DNA of 64,000 nucleotides from NCBI RefSeq assembly GCF_049310925.1, contig NZ_JBMERP010000004.1, positions 62,001-126,000 on the forward strand, in the 5' to 3' direction. Below the pieces are notes generated by a model. It searched no databases. It was not told the origin of the DNA and saw only the letters and a list, made by a program, of their open reading frames with translations. Position numbers and translations under genes: made by a program. Numbering within the stretch: the first letter of the stretch is position 1; the number at the start of each line of letters is the position of its first letter. This DNA comes from Virgibacillus_F sp049310925 (lineage in GTDB: Bacteria; Bacillota; Bacilli; Bacillales; Amphibacillaceae). Shown here piece by piece: positions 41,648-50,872 of this stretch.

Positions 41648-44155
41648 ATGCCTGGATTATTAACTAAAATTTTTGGCGATGGCAACCAAAAACAACTTAA
41701 CCGTTTACAAAAGGTAGTAAATGATATTGAAGCGTTAGAAACAGAGTATGAGAAGTTAACAGAGACAGATTTTCCTAAAAAAACCGAAGAATTTAAAGAA
41801 AGATATAGAAATGGTGAAAAATTAGACAGTATGATGGTTGAAGCGTATGCAGTTGTACGTGAGGCTTCAAAACGGGTATTAAAAATGCGCCCGTTTCCAG
41901 TACAGTTGATGGGAGCAGTTGCATTACACCAAGGTAATATAGCTGAGATGAAAACAGGTGAGGGTAAAACCCTTGCTTCAACCATGCCAGCATATTTAAA
42001 TGCGATTTCTGGAAAAGGTGTTCATATCATCACTGTCAACGAATACCTTGCAGATCGTGATGCTAAAGAAATGGGAGAATTGTATAACTTTTTAGGGCTG
42101 ACCGTAGGATTGAACGGGAATGGGCTAACAAAAGAAACAAAACGAGAAGCCTATTATTGTGACATTACGTACGGAACCAACAATGAATTTGGATTTGACT
42201 ATTTGCGCGATAACATGGTCCTTTACAAAGAACAGATGGTACAGCGACCACTTAACTTTGCAATAATTGATGAAGTGGATTCTATTTTAATTGATGAAGC
42301 AAGAACACCATTAATTATATCCGGTAGTGCAGAGAAATCTGCCTCAATGTATCAGCAGGCAAATAGTTTTGTTGCAACTTTGCAAAATGAAAATGATTAT
42401 ACGTATGATATAAAAACAAAGGGTGTTCAGCTCACTGAAGAAGGAATTAACAAAGCTGAGCGTTATTTTGCTATTGAAAATTTATTCAATCTAAGTAATG
42501 TTTCATTAACACATCATATCAACCAAGCACTAAAAGCAAAGGCGTCTATGCACCGCGATACAGATTATGTAATTGAAGACGGAGAAGTTGTTATTGTTGA
42601 CCAATTCACTGGACGTCTAATGAAAGGCCGTCGCTATAGTGATGGTTTACATCAGGCGATTGAAGCTAAGGAAGGTTTACAAATCCAAAACGAAAGTATG
42701 ACATTAGCATCCATAACATTTCAGAACTTCTTTAGAATGTACCAGAAGTTGTCCGGTATGACGGGTACAGCAAAAACAGAAGAAGAAGAATTCCGCAGTA
42801 TTTATGCAATGGATGTAATTAGCATCCCAACGAACCAACAAATTGTTCGTGAAGATAGAGCAGACTTAATCTATAAATCAATGGATGGAAAGTTCCGTGC
42901 GGTTGTAGAAAATATTAAAGAGCGCTATGAAAAAGGGCAACCTGTATTGGTTGGTACTGTAGCGGTTGAAACATCCGAGCTAATTTCACAGATGCTGAAA
43001 AAAGCTGGTGTGAAACATAATGTTCTAAACGCAAAAAATCATTTTCGTGAAGCAGAAATCATTGAAAATGCCGGTCAACCAGGATTCGTGACAATTGCCA
43101 CAAATATGGCAGGGCGTGGTACAGATATTAAACTTGGACAAGGTGTAATTGAACGTGGTGGTTTAGCTGTAATAGGAACAGAGCGTCATGAATCCAGACG
43201 TATTGATAATCAGTTACGTGGTCGTTCCGGACGTCAAGGTGACCCAGGTATGACACAATTTTATTTATCAATGGAAGATGAATTAATGCGTCGATTTGGG
43301 TCAGATAACTTACGAAGCATGATGGAACGTCTCGGGATGGATGACACACAACCAATCGAGAGTAAAATGGTTTCACGGGCAGTGGAATCGGCACAAAAGC
43401 GTGTTGAAGGAAATAACTATGATGCACGTAAAAGTGTCTTGTCATATGATGATGTGCTGCGTCAGCAACGTGAAATTATATACAAGCAACGTTTTGATGT
43501 GATTGATTCGGAAAACCTTCGTGAGATCATTGAAGAGATGATGAAATCTACAATTGAACGCGTTGTAAAATCCCATATGTACGATGATGATGATGAAAAT
43601 CAAGAGCTGTCTTCCGTCATTGACTATGTGCATGGTAACCTATTAGATTCTGATGACATTACTTTGTCTGATATTAAAGGTAAGGAATCAGATGAGATTA
43701 TAGATGTTATTTTCGACAAGGTGAAAGTTAACTATGATAAAAAAGAAGAAGAATTAACCTCTGAACAAATGAGAGAGTTTGAAAAAGTAATACTTCTTCG
43801 TACGGTTGATTCAAAGTGGATGGATCATATTGATCAGATGGATCAGCTTAGACAAGGTATTCATTTACGTGCTTATGGACAAAATGACCCGTTACAAGAA
43901 TATCAGGCAGAAGGCTTTGCGATGTTTGAACAAATGGTTATTACCATTGAAGAAGAAGTATCAAAATACGTAATGAAAGCGCAAATTAGAGAAAACCTTC
44001 AGCGCCAGGAGGTTGCCAAGAATACACAAGCAGTTTCAGGTGGAGATGACAAGAAAAAGTCTAAAAAACCATTTATAAAGAAAGAAAATATTGGCAGAAA
44101 CGACCCTTGTCCTTGTGGCAGTGGTAAGAAGTATAAAAACTGTCACGGTAAATAA
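41648..44155 (+). CDS. secA: Preprotein translocase ATPase SecA
   Basis: An 835-residue motor that pushes preproteins through SecYEG. Seen: Walker A MKTGEGKTL, DEVDSILIDEAR for motif II, ATNMAGRGTDIKLG, and the C-terminal zinc-binding SEC-C motif NDPCPCGSGKKYKNCHG. Length is normal for Bacillaceae. The start ATG follows TTGAGGAG. It lies between the small gene and prfB as in B. subtilis. Confidence 0.97.
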   Translation: MPGLLTKIFGDGNQKQLNRLQKVVNDIEALETEYEKLTETDFPKKTEEFKERYRNGEKLDSMMVEAYAVVREASKRVLKMRPFPVQLMGAVALHQGNIAEMKTGEGKTLASTMPAYLNAISGKGVHIITVNEYLADRDAKEMGELYNFLGLTVGLNGNGLTKETKREAYYCDITYGTNNEFGFDYLRDNMVLYKEQMVQRPLNFAIIDEVDSILIDEARTPLIISGSAEKSASMYQQANSFVATLQNENDYTYDIKTKGVQLTEEGINKAERYFAIENLFNLSNVSLTHHINQALKAKASMHRDTDYVIEDGEVVIVDQFTGRLMKGRRYSDGLHQAIEAKEGLQIQNESMTLASITFQNFFRMYQKLSGMTGTAKTEEEEFRSIYAMDVISIPTNQQIVREDRADLIYKSMDGKFRAVVENIKERYEKGQPVLVGTVAVETSELISQMLKKAGVKHNVLNAKNHFREAEIIENAGQPGFVTIATNMAGRGTDIKLGQGVIERGGLAVIGTERHESRRIDNQLRGRSGRQGDPGMTQFYLSMEDELMRRFGSDNLRSMMERLGMDDTQPIESKMVSRAVESAQKRVEGNNYDARKSVLSYDDVLRQQREIIYKQRFDVIDSENLREIIEEMMKSTIERVVKSHMYDDDDENQELSSVIDYVHGNLLDSDDITLSDIKGKESDEIIDVIFDKVKVNYDKKEEELTSEQMREFEKVILLRTVDSKWMDHIDQMDQLRQGIHLRAYGQNDPLQEYQAEGFAMFEQMVITIEEEVSKYVMKAQIRENLQRQEVAKNTQAVSGGDDKKKSKKPFIKKENIGRNDPCPCGSGKKYKNCHGK

Positions 44156-44157
44156 TT

Positions 44158-44188
44158 GAGACACTCCCATCCATTGGGAGTGTCTTCG
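44158..44188 (+). terminator. Hairpin terminator of secA
   Basis: GACACTCCCA and TGGGAGTGTC pair fully around TCCAT, followed by TTCGTT. The T run is weak. Confidence 0.65.
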
Positions 44189-44202
44189 TTAAAGGGTATA
44201 AT
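44174..44202 (+). promoter_or_regulatory. Promoter of prfB
   Basis: TTGGGA (44174-44179), 17-base spacer, TATAAT (44197-44202). The -35 lies inside the right arm of the secA terminator hairpin. Confidence 0.6.
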
Positions 44203-44240
44203 TTTCAGTAGAACGATATTAATTAATTGAGGTGGATAAT

Positions 44241-45351
44241 ATGGAATTAGGAGAAATTAGAAATGATTTAGATAAGATGAATTCACGCATTGAAGACTTT
44301 AGGGGGTCTCTTTGACTTAGATGTTAAGAAGGCTAGAATTGGAGAATTAGAAATGGAAATGACTCAGGCTGATTTCTGGGATAACCCTGATGAAGCTCAA
44401 AAGGTCATAAATGAGACAAATGGTATAAAAGAATATGTCACCAGTTTTGAAGAGTTGGAAGAACGGTTGGAAAATATAGAAGTTAGTTATGAGTTAGTAA
44501 AAGAAGAACAAGATAAGGAACTGTTTCAGGAATTAGAAAAAGAACTAAAGTCGATTCGTACTGATATCAACCAATTTGAATTACAAATGCTGTTAAGTGA
44601 GCCATATGACGCCAACAACGCGTTACTAGAGTTACATCCAGGTGCTGGCGGTACTGAATCTCAGGATTGGGCAAGTATGTTACTGCGTATGTACCAAAGA
44701 TGGGCGGATTCAAAAGGCTTCAAAGTAGAAACTTTGGATTATTTACCTGGAGACGAGGCTGGCATTAAAAGCGTCACTTTAAATATAAAAGGGCATAATG
44801 CTTATGGTTATTTAAAAGCTGAGAAAGGTGTTCATCGTCTTGTACGCATTTCTCCATTTGACTCGTCCGGCAGAAGGCATACTTCATTCGCCTCTTGTGA
44901 CGTAATGCCTGAATTTGGTGATGATGTAGAGGTAGATGTAAAAACGGAGGATTTAAAAGTGGATACGTATCGTTCGAGTGGTGCTGGGGGACAGCATGTG
45001 AATACAACCGATTCCGCAATCCGTATTACGCATTTACCTACTAACATTGTTGTTACCTGTCAATCAGAGCGTTCTCAAATTAAAAACAGGGCAACTGCCA
45101 TGAAAATGCTAAAATCAAAGTTGTACCAAAAAGAAATTGAAAAACAGCAAAAAGAATTAGATGATATTCGCGGGGAGCAAAAAGAAATTGGATGGGGTAG
45201 CCAGATCCGCTCTTATGTATTTCATCCTTATTCAATGGTTAAAGACCATCGAACAAACCTGGATGTGGGAAATGTCCAGGGTGTAATGGATGGCGGTATA
45301 GATCCTTTTATTGATTCCTATCTCCGTTCCCAAATTAACAACAATAGTTAA
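44241..45351 (+). CDS. prfB: Peptide chain release factor 2, with programmed +1 frameshift
   Basis: Release factor 2, which reads UGA and UAA. The reading frame is split: ATG 44241 gives 24 codons to TGA at 44313, with AGGGGG (44301-44306) and CTT-TGAC at the slip site. A +1 shift after CTT continues to 45351 and gives 369 residues. This is the classical autoregulation of RF2: low RF2 lets the ribosome shift past the UGA. The catalytic GAGGQHVNTTDSA and the SPF-type recognition motif VRISPFDSSGRRHTS are intact. RBS GAGGTGG. Confidence 0.95.
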
Positions 45352-45387
45352 AGATTTAATACTATACGCTGTACGAGGAGTTTAAGA

Positions 45388-45711
45388 ATGAAGTATCTTC
45401 TTTTTATTTTGTTTATAAGTTTAATACTAATAATAAGCGCATGCAGTGGGAACCAAGATCAAACTACAAGCGATAATGGTAGTACAACTAAATCCGGTCA
45501 AGCTGAAAAGGTATTCCAGAATAATTGTGCTTATTGTCATGGATCTGATTTATCTGGTGGAGCTGGACCAAGTCTTACGGAAGTTGGTTCACTTTATACC
45601 GAAAAAGAAATAGCTGAGATTATAAAAGAAGGAAAGGGCGCAATGCCTAAGGGGTTAATTGAAGGAGAAAAGGTAGAGTTAATTGTTTCATGGTTAGCTC
45701 AGAAAAAGTAA
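45388..45711 (+). CDS. cccB: Cytochrome c551, lipid-anchored
   Basis: A 107-residue small c-type cytochrome outside the membrane. The lipobox LIISAC places the lipid cysteine at about 19, and CAYCH carries the haem. GAMPKG includes the likely axial methionine. It carries electrons to oxidases in B. subtilis, where it is likewise next to prfB. GAGGAG precedes the ATG. A strong terminator follows. Confidence 0.92.
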   Translation: MKYLLFILFISLILIISACSGNQDQTTSDNGSTTKSGQAEKVFQNNCAYCHGSDLSGGAGPSLTEVGSLYTEKEIAEIIKEGKGAMPKGLIEGEKVELIVSWLAQKK

Positions 45712-45732
45712 AGAACCCAATTTAGTAAAAAA

Positions 45733-45774
45733 TGGCTATTCAGGGAGATTATCCTGATGGCCATTTTTTATTTT
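45733..45774 (+). terminator. Terminator of cccB
   Basis: AAATGGCTATTCAGG and CCTGATGGCCATTT pair with small bulges, followed by a T run. From here to 46007 the sequence is AT-rich; an extended -10-like TGTTATACT at 45881-45889 may serve ftsE. Confidence 0.75.
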
Positions 45775-46007
45775 TGCATATATCCAATAATAATAGACAA
45801 AAAATTACAATAAAGTAAATGGTTTGCTTTAAATGAAATATAAATGTAATATAAATTCCCACAAATTTTTTGCCGAAAGATGTTATACTATAGAAGAAAT
45901 ACTCAGAAAAAGTATTGATTAAGTAAAAATCTTGTTTTCTTAAGAAAATACCTACCTAGAAAATCACACCTAAGAACAACAACAAAAATTAAAAAGGTGG
46001 TACATAA

Positions 46008-46694
46008 ATGATCCAGATGAAAGATTTGTATAAAACATATCCAAATGGAGTTACAGCTCTAAACGGGATTAATATTAATATTGAACAAGGCGAATTTGTT
46101 TATATAGTAGGACCGAGCGGTGCGGGAAAATCAACTTTTGTGAAACTAATGTATCGGGAAGTAAAGCCGACTAGTGGCACAATTGTTATAAATAATGTTG
46201 ATATGAGTACTATTAAAGAAAAAAAAGTACCGTATCTTAGAAGAGATATTGGTGTAATTTTTCAGGACTTTAAACTATTGCCAAAACTATCAATCTATGA
46301 AAATATTGCTTTTGCACTTGAAGTTATCGAAGAATCGCCTCGTAATATTAAGAAACGGGTTATGGAGGTTCTTGATCTTGTTGGGTTGAAAAATAAAGCT
46401 CGATTTTTGCCAGATGAATTATCAGGTGGGGAGCAACAACGTGTGTCAATTGCACGTGCTATTGTAAATCATCCTAAAATAGTAATTGCGGATGAGCCCA
46501 CTGGAAACTTGGATCCCGAGACGTCGTGGGAGATTATGCGTGTATTTGAAGAAATTAATGCGAGTGGCACCACAATACTAATGGCCACACATAGCAAAGA
46601 AATAGTTAACACAATCAAAAAGCGAGTAATAGCTGTTGAAGATGGGTTGATTGTGAGAGACGAACATCGAGGTGAATACGGATATGAAATTTAG
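46008..46694 (+). CDS. ftsE: Cell division ABC ATPase FtsE
   Basis: A 228-residue ABC ATPase that with FtsX activates wall hydrolases. Walker A is GPSGAGKST (about 36-44), the Q-loop VIFQDFKLLP, the signature LSGGEQQR and Walker B VIADEPTGNLD. AAAAGGTGG precedes the ATG. It overlaps ftsX by 11 bases. Confidence 0.95.
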   Translation: MIQMKDLYKTYPNGVTALNGININIEQGEFVYIVGPSGAGKSTFVKLMYREVKPTSGTIVINNVDMSTIKEKKVPYLRRDIGVIFQDFKLLPKLSIYENIAFALEVIEESPRNIKKRVMEVLDLVGLKNKARFLPDELSGGEQQRVSIARAIVNHPKIVIADEPTGNLDPETSWEIMRVFEEINASGTTILMATHSKEIVNTIKKRVIAVEDGLIVRDEHRGEYGYEI

Positions 46695-47577
46695 ATCAAC
46701 CAAACGACACATTCGTGAGGGTGTTAAAAATATTTTTCGGAATGGTTGGATGACAGTTGCCTCGGTTGGTGCAGTTACAACAACATTATTCCTTGTAGGT
46801 ACATTTCTTGCCCTGGTTTTTAACCTGAACGAAATGGTAGACAAAATAGAAGATGACGTAGAAATTAACACGTTGATAGAACTTACGGCTGACGAAGGTC
46901 AAATTAAAACATTAGGTGAAAAAATAAAAGCGATAGATGAAGTGGAAAGTGTAACATTTTCCTCTAAAGATGAACAATTAGAAAAGTTTATTGCAAGCAT
47001 GGGTGAACAAGGTGAGTCATGGAAACTTTTTAAACAGGACAACCCGTTAAACCATGTATATGTAATTAAAGCGAAGCAGCCTTCTGATACGATAAGTATT
47101 GCTGATAAGGTAAAAGACTTTGATGCTGTGCAAGAAGTTAATTATGGTAAAGATGTAGTGCAAAAGCTGTTTGAATTTAATAAATATGCTAGAACAATCG
47201 GGATAGCATTAATTGCTGGATTAGTCTTTACTGCTATATTCCTTATTTCGAATACTATTAAACTTACGATTATGGCTCGAAGCAAAGAAATTGGGATTAT
47301 GAAACTGGTTGGAGCTACCAATGGTTTCATTAGATGGCCATTTTTTATTGAAGGTTTACTTCTGGGAATCTTAGGTTCTATTCTTCCAATAGCAGCGATT
47401 CTGGGAGGATATTATTACTTAGATGCAAATGTTAGTCAGCGAATCAAATTAAGTTTTGTTGAAATATTACCATTCAATCCATTTGCTTGGCAGCTTTCGT
47501 TAATTATCTTAGCCATAGGAGCATTGATAGGTGTTTGGGGAAGCGTCATGAGCGTACGTAAATTCCTTAAGGTGTAA
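46684..47577 (+). CDS. ftsX: Cell division ABC permease FtsX
   Basis: A 297-residue permease with four membrane segments. An extracellular domain follows the first segment (about 20-40). The last three segments include LIAGLVFTAIFLISNTIKL and a C-terminal hydrophobic stretch. ATG 46684 follows GAGGTG by 9 bases; GTG 46672 is a longer alternative. In Bacillus FtsEX drives the wall hydrolase CwlO. Here an M23 hydrolase follows. Confidence 0.94.
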   Translation: MKFRSTKRHIREGVKNIFRNGWMTVASVGAVTTTLFLVGTFLALVFNLNEMVDKIEDDVEINTLIELTADEGQIKTLGEKIKAIDEVESVTFSSKDEQLEKFIASMGEQGESWKLFKQDNPLNHVYVIKAKQPSDTISIADKVKDFDAVQEVNYGKDVVQKLFEFNKYARTIGIALIAGLVFTAIFLISNTIKLTIMARSKEIGIMKLVGATNGFIRWPFFIEGLLLGILGSILPIAAILGGYYYLDANVSQRIKLSFVEILPFNPFAWQLSLIILAIGALIGVWGSVMSVRKFLKV

Positions 47578-47649
47578 CTAGGAAAATATTAAAGAAGCTG
47601 ATAGTTCGATGAATCTACTAAGTGAATAAAAAGGGAGAGAATGGGTAAT

Positions 47650-48987
47650 ATGAAAAGACTTTTTTCGGTTATATTAATTACACTAATTATATTTACAGGA
47701 ACTCTATCAAATTGGCAATCTGTGTCTGCAGGCAGCATACAAGAAAACAAAAAGAAAGTGGAAGAGATTAAGTCAAAGAAAAATGAAATAAACGAAAAAC
47801 AAAGCAAAATTATCAAGGAAAAAAAAGAGACAAACGGTAAAATCGACAAAAACCTGAGTAAACAGGATAAGGTGAAAAGTGAAATAGAAATAGTGAACAA
47901 TCAACTAGCAAACACTCAGTCGGCTATTTCTAGTAAAGAAAAGGAAATCCAACAAATAAATGATGAAATAGATAAGCTTAAAGTTGAAATAAAAGAACTT
48001 GAGGAAAGTATCAAAAAAAGAGAAAGCTTGTTAAAAAATCGCTTACGTACAATTCAACAAAATGGTGGAGAAATGGGTTACATAGAAGTAGTGCTTGGAT
48101 CACAAAACTTTGGAGACTTTGTAAGCCGTACAACCGCAGTAAATACTATCATGAATCAAGATAAAAGAATTATGGATACGCACATGAATGAGAAGCAGCA
48201 GTTAGAACAAAAGAAAAAAGAAGTAATTAGTAAAAAAGAGACTGCAGAAGAACAAAAACAGGAATTAGAGTCACTAAAAGCTAAACTAGATCAACAGGCA
48301 GCTAAGAAAAAAAGCTTAATGGCACAATTAGAAGCAGAGCATGCAAATTTAGAGAGCAATAAAGCAAACTTAGAAGAACAAGAATCTAGACTACACAACC
48401 AGGAATCTAAGTTACAAGAGGCAATGAGAGCAGCACAAGATGAAATAGCAAGACTGCAAAAAATAGCAGCTGAGAGAGCAAGAAAAGAAAAAGCTGCACG
48501 CGAACGAGCTGCAAGAGAAGAAGCAGAACTTGAGCAAAGATCATCTGATTCTGAAACAAAACCTGTTGTTTACACAGATGCAGACTTCATTTGGCCTTCA
48601 AGAGGTTCTCGTACTTCCAACTTTGGTATGCGACGCGATCCTATAACTGGTAGACTGGCTGGGCATACAGGAATCGATATTAATGGAGAAACTGGTGATG
48701 CAATTCGTGCTTCTATTTCCGGTTATGCTATACCAGTTAACATTAGTTGGACGTATGGAACACACTTAATGGTTGTTGGTGAAGTTAATGGACGCACTTA
48801 CACAACACTATATGCACATATGTCCAGCTCTTCTATTGGCGGCGGAAAATATGTTGAGCAGGGAGAAAAGATTGGTGAAATGGGAAGCACTGGCAGATCG
48901 ACAGGTTCACATTTACACTTTGAAATTCACCAAGGGACCTACAGTGGTGCATCTAGTGCCGTTAATCCAATTAACTATTTAAGATAA
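47650..48987 (+). CDS. Secreted coiled-coil M23 murein hydrolase / hydrolase activator, FtsEX partner
   Basis: A 445-residue secreted protein. The signal peptide MKRLFSVILITLIIFTGTLS ends near QSVSA-GS. A long Lys/Glu/Gln coiled coil (about 30-300) precedes a C-terminal M23 LytM domain with metal-binding GHTGIDI and HLHFEI. The layout resembles EnvC and PcsB, the partners of FtsEX. In B. subtilis the FtsEX partner is CwlO, with an NlpC/P60 end, so the catalytic domain differs here. ATG 47650 is preferred because ATG 47641 touches the AAGGGAGAG site. Confidence 0.88.
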   Translation: MKRLFSVILITLIIFTGTLSNWQSVSAGSIQENKKKVEEIKSKKNEINEKQSKIIKEKKETNGKIDKNLSKQDKVKSEIEIVNNQLANTQSAISSKEKEIQQINDEIDKLKVEIKELEESIKKRESLLKNRLRTIQQNGGEMGYIEVVLGSQNFGDFVSRTTAVNTIMNQDKRIMDTHMNEKQQLEQKKKEVISKKETAEEQKQELESLKAKLDQQAAKKKSLMAQLEAEHANLESNKANLEEQESRLHNQESKLQEAMRAAQDEIARLQKIAAERARKEKAARERAAREEAELEQRSSDSETKPVVYTDADFIWPSRGSRTSNFGMRRDPITGRLAGHTGIDINGETGDAIRASISGYAIPVNISWTYGTHLMVVGEVNGRTYTTLYAHMSSSSIGGGKYVEQGEKIGEMGSTGRSTGSHLHFEIHQGTYSGASSAVNPINYLR

Positions 48988-49028
48988 ATGGCATGTATTT
49001 GCATTTGTATTGCATAAACTATATTATT

Positions 49029-49062
49029 AAAGGCATCGCACATTACGGTGTGATGCCTTTTT
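49029..49062 (+). terminator. Terminator of the ftsE-ftsX-M23 operon
   Basis: AAAGGCATCGCACA and TGTGATGCCTTT pair with one mismatch around TTACGG, then T residues. Confidence 0.85.
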
Positions 49063-49177
49063 GAATAGAACAAAACATTATGTTTATGTATGAATATTAA
49101 ATACTATATAGCTACCAGACTGATAATACGTACGTATGCATAAGAACTTTTAATCAGCTATTAATAGGGGTGAAGCA

Positions 49178-50647
49178 ATGAATTTTAAAAAACAACATGT
49201 CATACTGGTGTTGATTGGAGCTTTAATATTAGGATTTGGTGGTGCTTTTTTTGGTGTTCAGGTCGCAAAATCCAATCTATCAGGAGTTGAGCAGACACCC
49301 ATATCAGAAAACATAACAACAGAAGAAAAAAATGAATCAGGAAATCCAACTGAAACACCCGAAAACATGAATAAAGTTGTCGAGGCATACAGCTTAATTA
49401 AACAGAATTACCTAGAAGATGTGGACAATCAGCAATTAATCGAAGGTGCTATCCAGGGGATGCTAGATACACTTGAAGACCCTTACAGCACATACATGGA
49501 TGTAGAAACAATGAAGAGTTTTAATGAAACCATTGAATCCTCTTTTCAAGGTATTGGTGCGGAAGTAAGCATGGTAAACGATACTGTGACTATCATTGCG
49601 CCAATAAAAAATTCACCCGCAGAAGAATCAGGTTTACGACCAAATGATCAAGTACTTAGTGTGGACGGTGAAAGTTTAGAAGGACTTGATTTATTTGAAG
49701 CAGTTGAGAAAATTAGAGGGAAAAAGGGATCTGAGGTTGTATTAAAAATTAAACGGCCAGGGGTTACTGAACCATTCGATGTGACGATCACCCGTGATGA
49801 CATCCCCCTTCAAACAGTCTATTCCGAGATAAAGACGATTGAAGGCAAGAAGACTGGTGTTATCGAGATTACTACATTTTCAGAAAAAACTGCAGAAAGC
49901 TTTAAGAAACAACTTGCTGAACTTGAAGAAAAGGGTATAGAAGGATTGGTTATTGATGTTCGTGGCAATCCAGGAGGCTTGTTAAACGCTGTCGAAGAAA
50001 TATTAAAGGAATTTATTCCTGAGGATATACCGTATATACAAATTGAAGATGGTAATGGCAAGAAAACACCTTACTATTCTAATTTAAAAGAAAAGAAACC
50101 ATACCCAGTAAGCGTCTTAGTAAATGAGGGCAGCGCTTCAGCCTCAGAAATATTGGCTGTTTCAATGAAAGAGATAGGATACGAAGTAGTCGGAACGAAA
50201 AGTTTTGGTAAAGGTACAGTTCAGAAAGCTATTCCGTTTGGTGATGGTAGTAATATTAAATTGACGTTTTATAAATGGCTTTCTCCTGAGGGCAACTGGA
50301 TTCATGAAAAAGGTGTTAAACCTACAATTAAGGTTGAGCAACCAGCGTATTTTTACACGAATCCAATCCAAATAAAGGAACCTTTAACATTCAATCAAAC
50401 TGGAGAAAAAGTAGAGAATATTCAAATCATGCTTCGTGGGTTAGGATATAATCCTGGAAGAAGTGATGGTTACTTCAATAAAGAAACTGTTGAGGCAGTA
50501 AAAAGGTTTCAAGAGGATTTTGATTTAGAAGTAACAGGTCAAGTTGATAAGGAAACAGCTGGAGTAATAGAAAGTAAAGTTGTGGAAAAGGTCCGCAGTG
50601 GGGAAGATGATAAACAGCTTGAAAAAGCGTTGAACAGCTTATACTAA
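49178..50647 (+). CDS. ctpB: S41 carboxy-terminal processing protease CtpB-like
   Basis: A 489-residue secreted or membrane-anchored protease. A signal or anchor segment (LVLIGALILGFGGAFFGVQV) is followed by a PDZ domain (GIGAEVSMV, SPAEESGLRPNDQVLSV), the S41 core with catalytic Ser in NEGSASASEI and Lys in TKSFGKGTVQ, and a C-terminal peptidoglycan-binding domain (GLGYNPGRSDGYFNKET). In B. subtilis CtpB cleaves SpoIVFA during sporulation. It lies downstream of ftsEX as there. Confidence 0.9.
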   Translation: MNFKKQHVILVLIGALILGFGGAFFGVQVAKSNLSGVEQTPISENITTEEKNESGNPTETPENMNKVVEAYSLIKQNYLEDVDNQQLIEGAIQGMLDTLEDPYSTYMDVETMKSFNETIESSFQGIGAEVSMVNDTVTIIAPIKNSPAEESGLRPNDQVLSVDGESLEGLDLFEAVEKIRGKKGSEVVLKIKRPGVTEPFDVTITRDDIPLQTVYSEIKTIEGKKTGVIEITTFSEKTAESFKKQLAELEEKGIEGLVIDVRGNPGGLLNAVEEILKEFIPEDIPYIQIEDGNGKKTPYYSNLKEKKPYPVSVLVNEGSASASEILAVSMKEIGYEVVGTKSFGKGTVQKAIPFGDGSNIKLTFYKWLSPEGNWIHEKGVKPTIKVEQPAYFYTNPIQIKEPLTFNQTGEKVENIQIMLRGLGYNPGRSDGYFNKETVEAVKRFQEDFDLEVTGQVDKETAGVIESKVVEKVRSGEDDKQLEKALNSLY

Positions 50648-50706
50648 TTTAAGTAAAAGTGAAAGCAAAATACGCTACATCACTTATTATTCCTGATAGG
50701 CTTACA

Positions 50707-50740
50707 AGATTCGCGGGTCAAGCCCGCGAATCTTTTTTTT
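50707..50740 (+). terminator. Terminator of ctpB
   Basis: AGATTCGCGGG and CCCGCGAATCT pair fully, then eight T residues. Confidence 0.92.
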
Positions 50741-50872
50741 CACTTTTTCAAGAGGATTTCTATATATATCAAAGTTTAATCAATTATTTTGCAGGAAAAT
50801 AACGCTTTATAGCGAATAAGATAAGTAATACATAAAAGTTGGAATTATTAGCTTTTACTGGAAGGTGATCAG

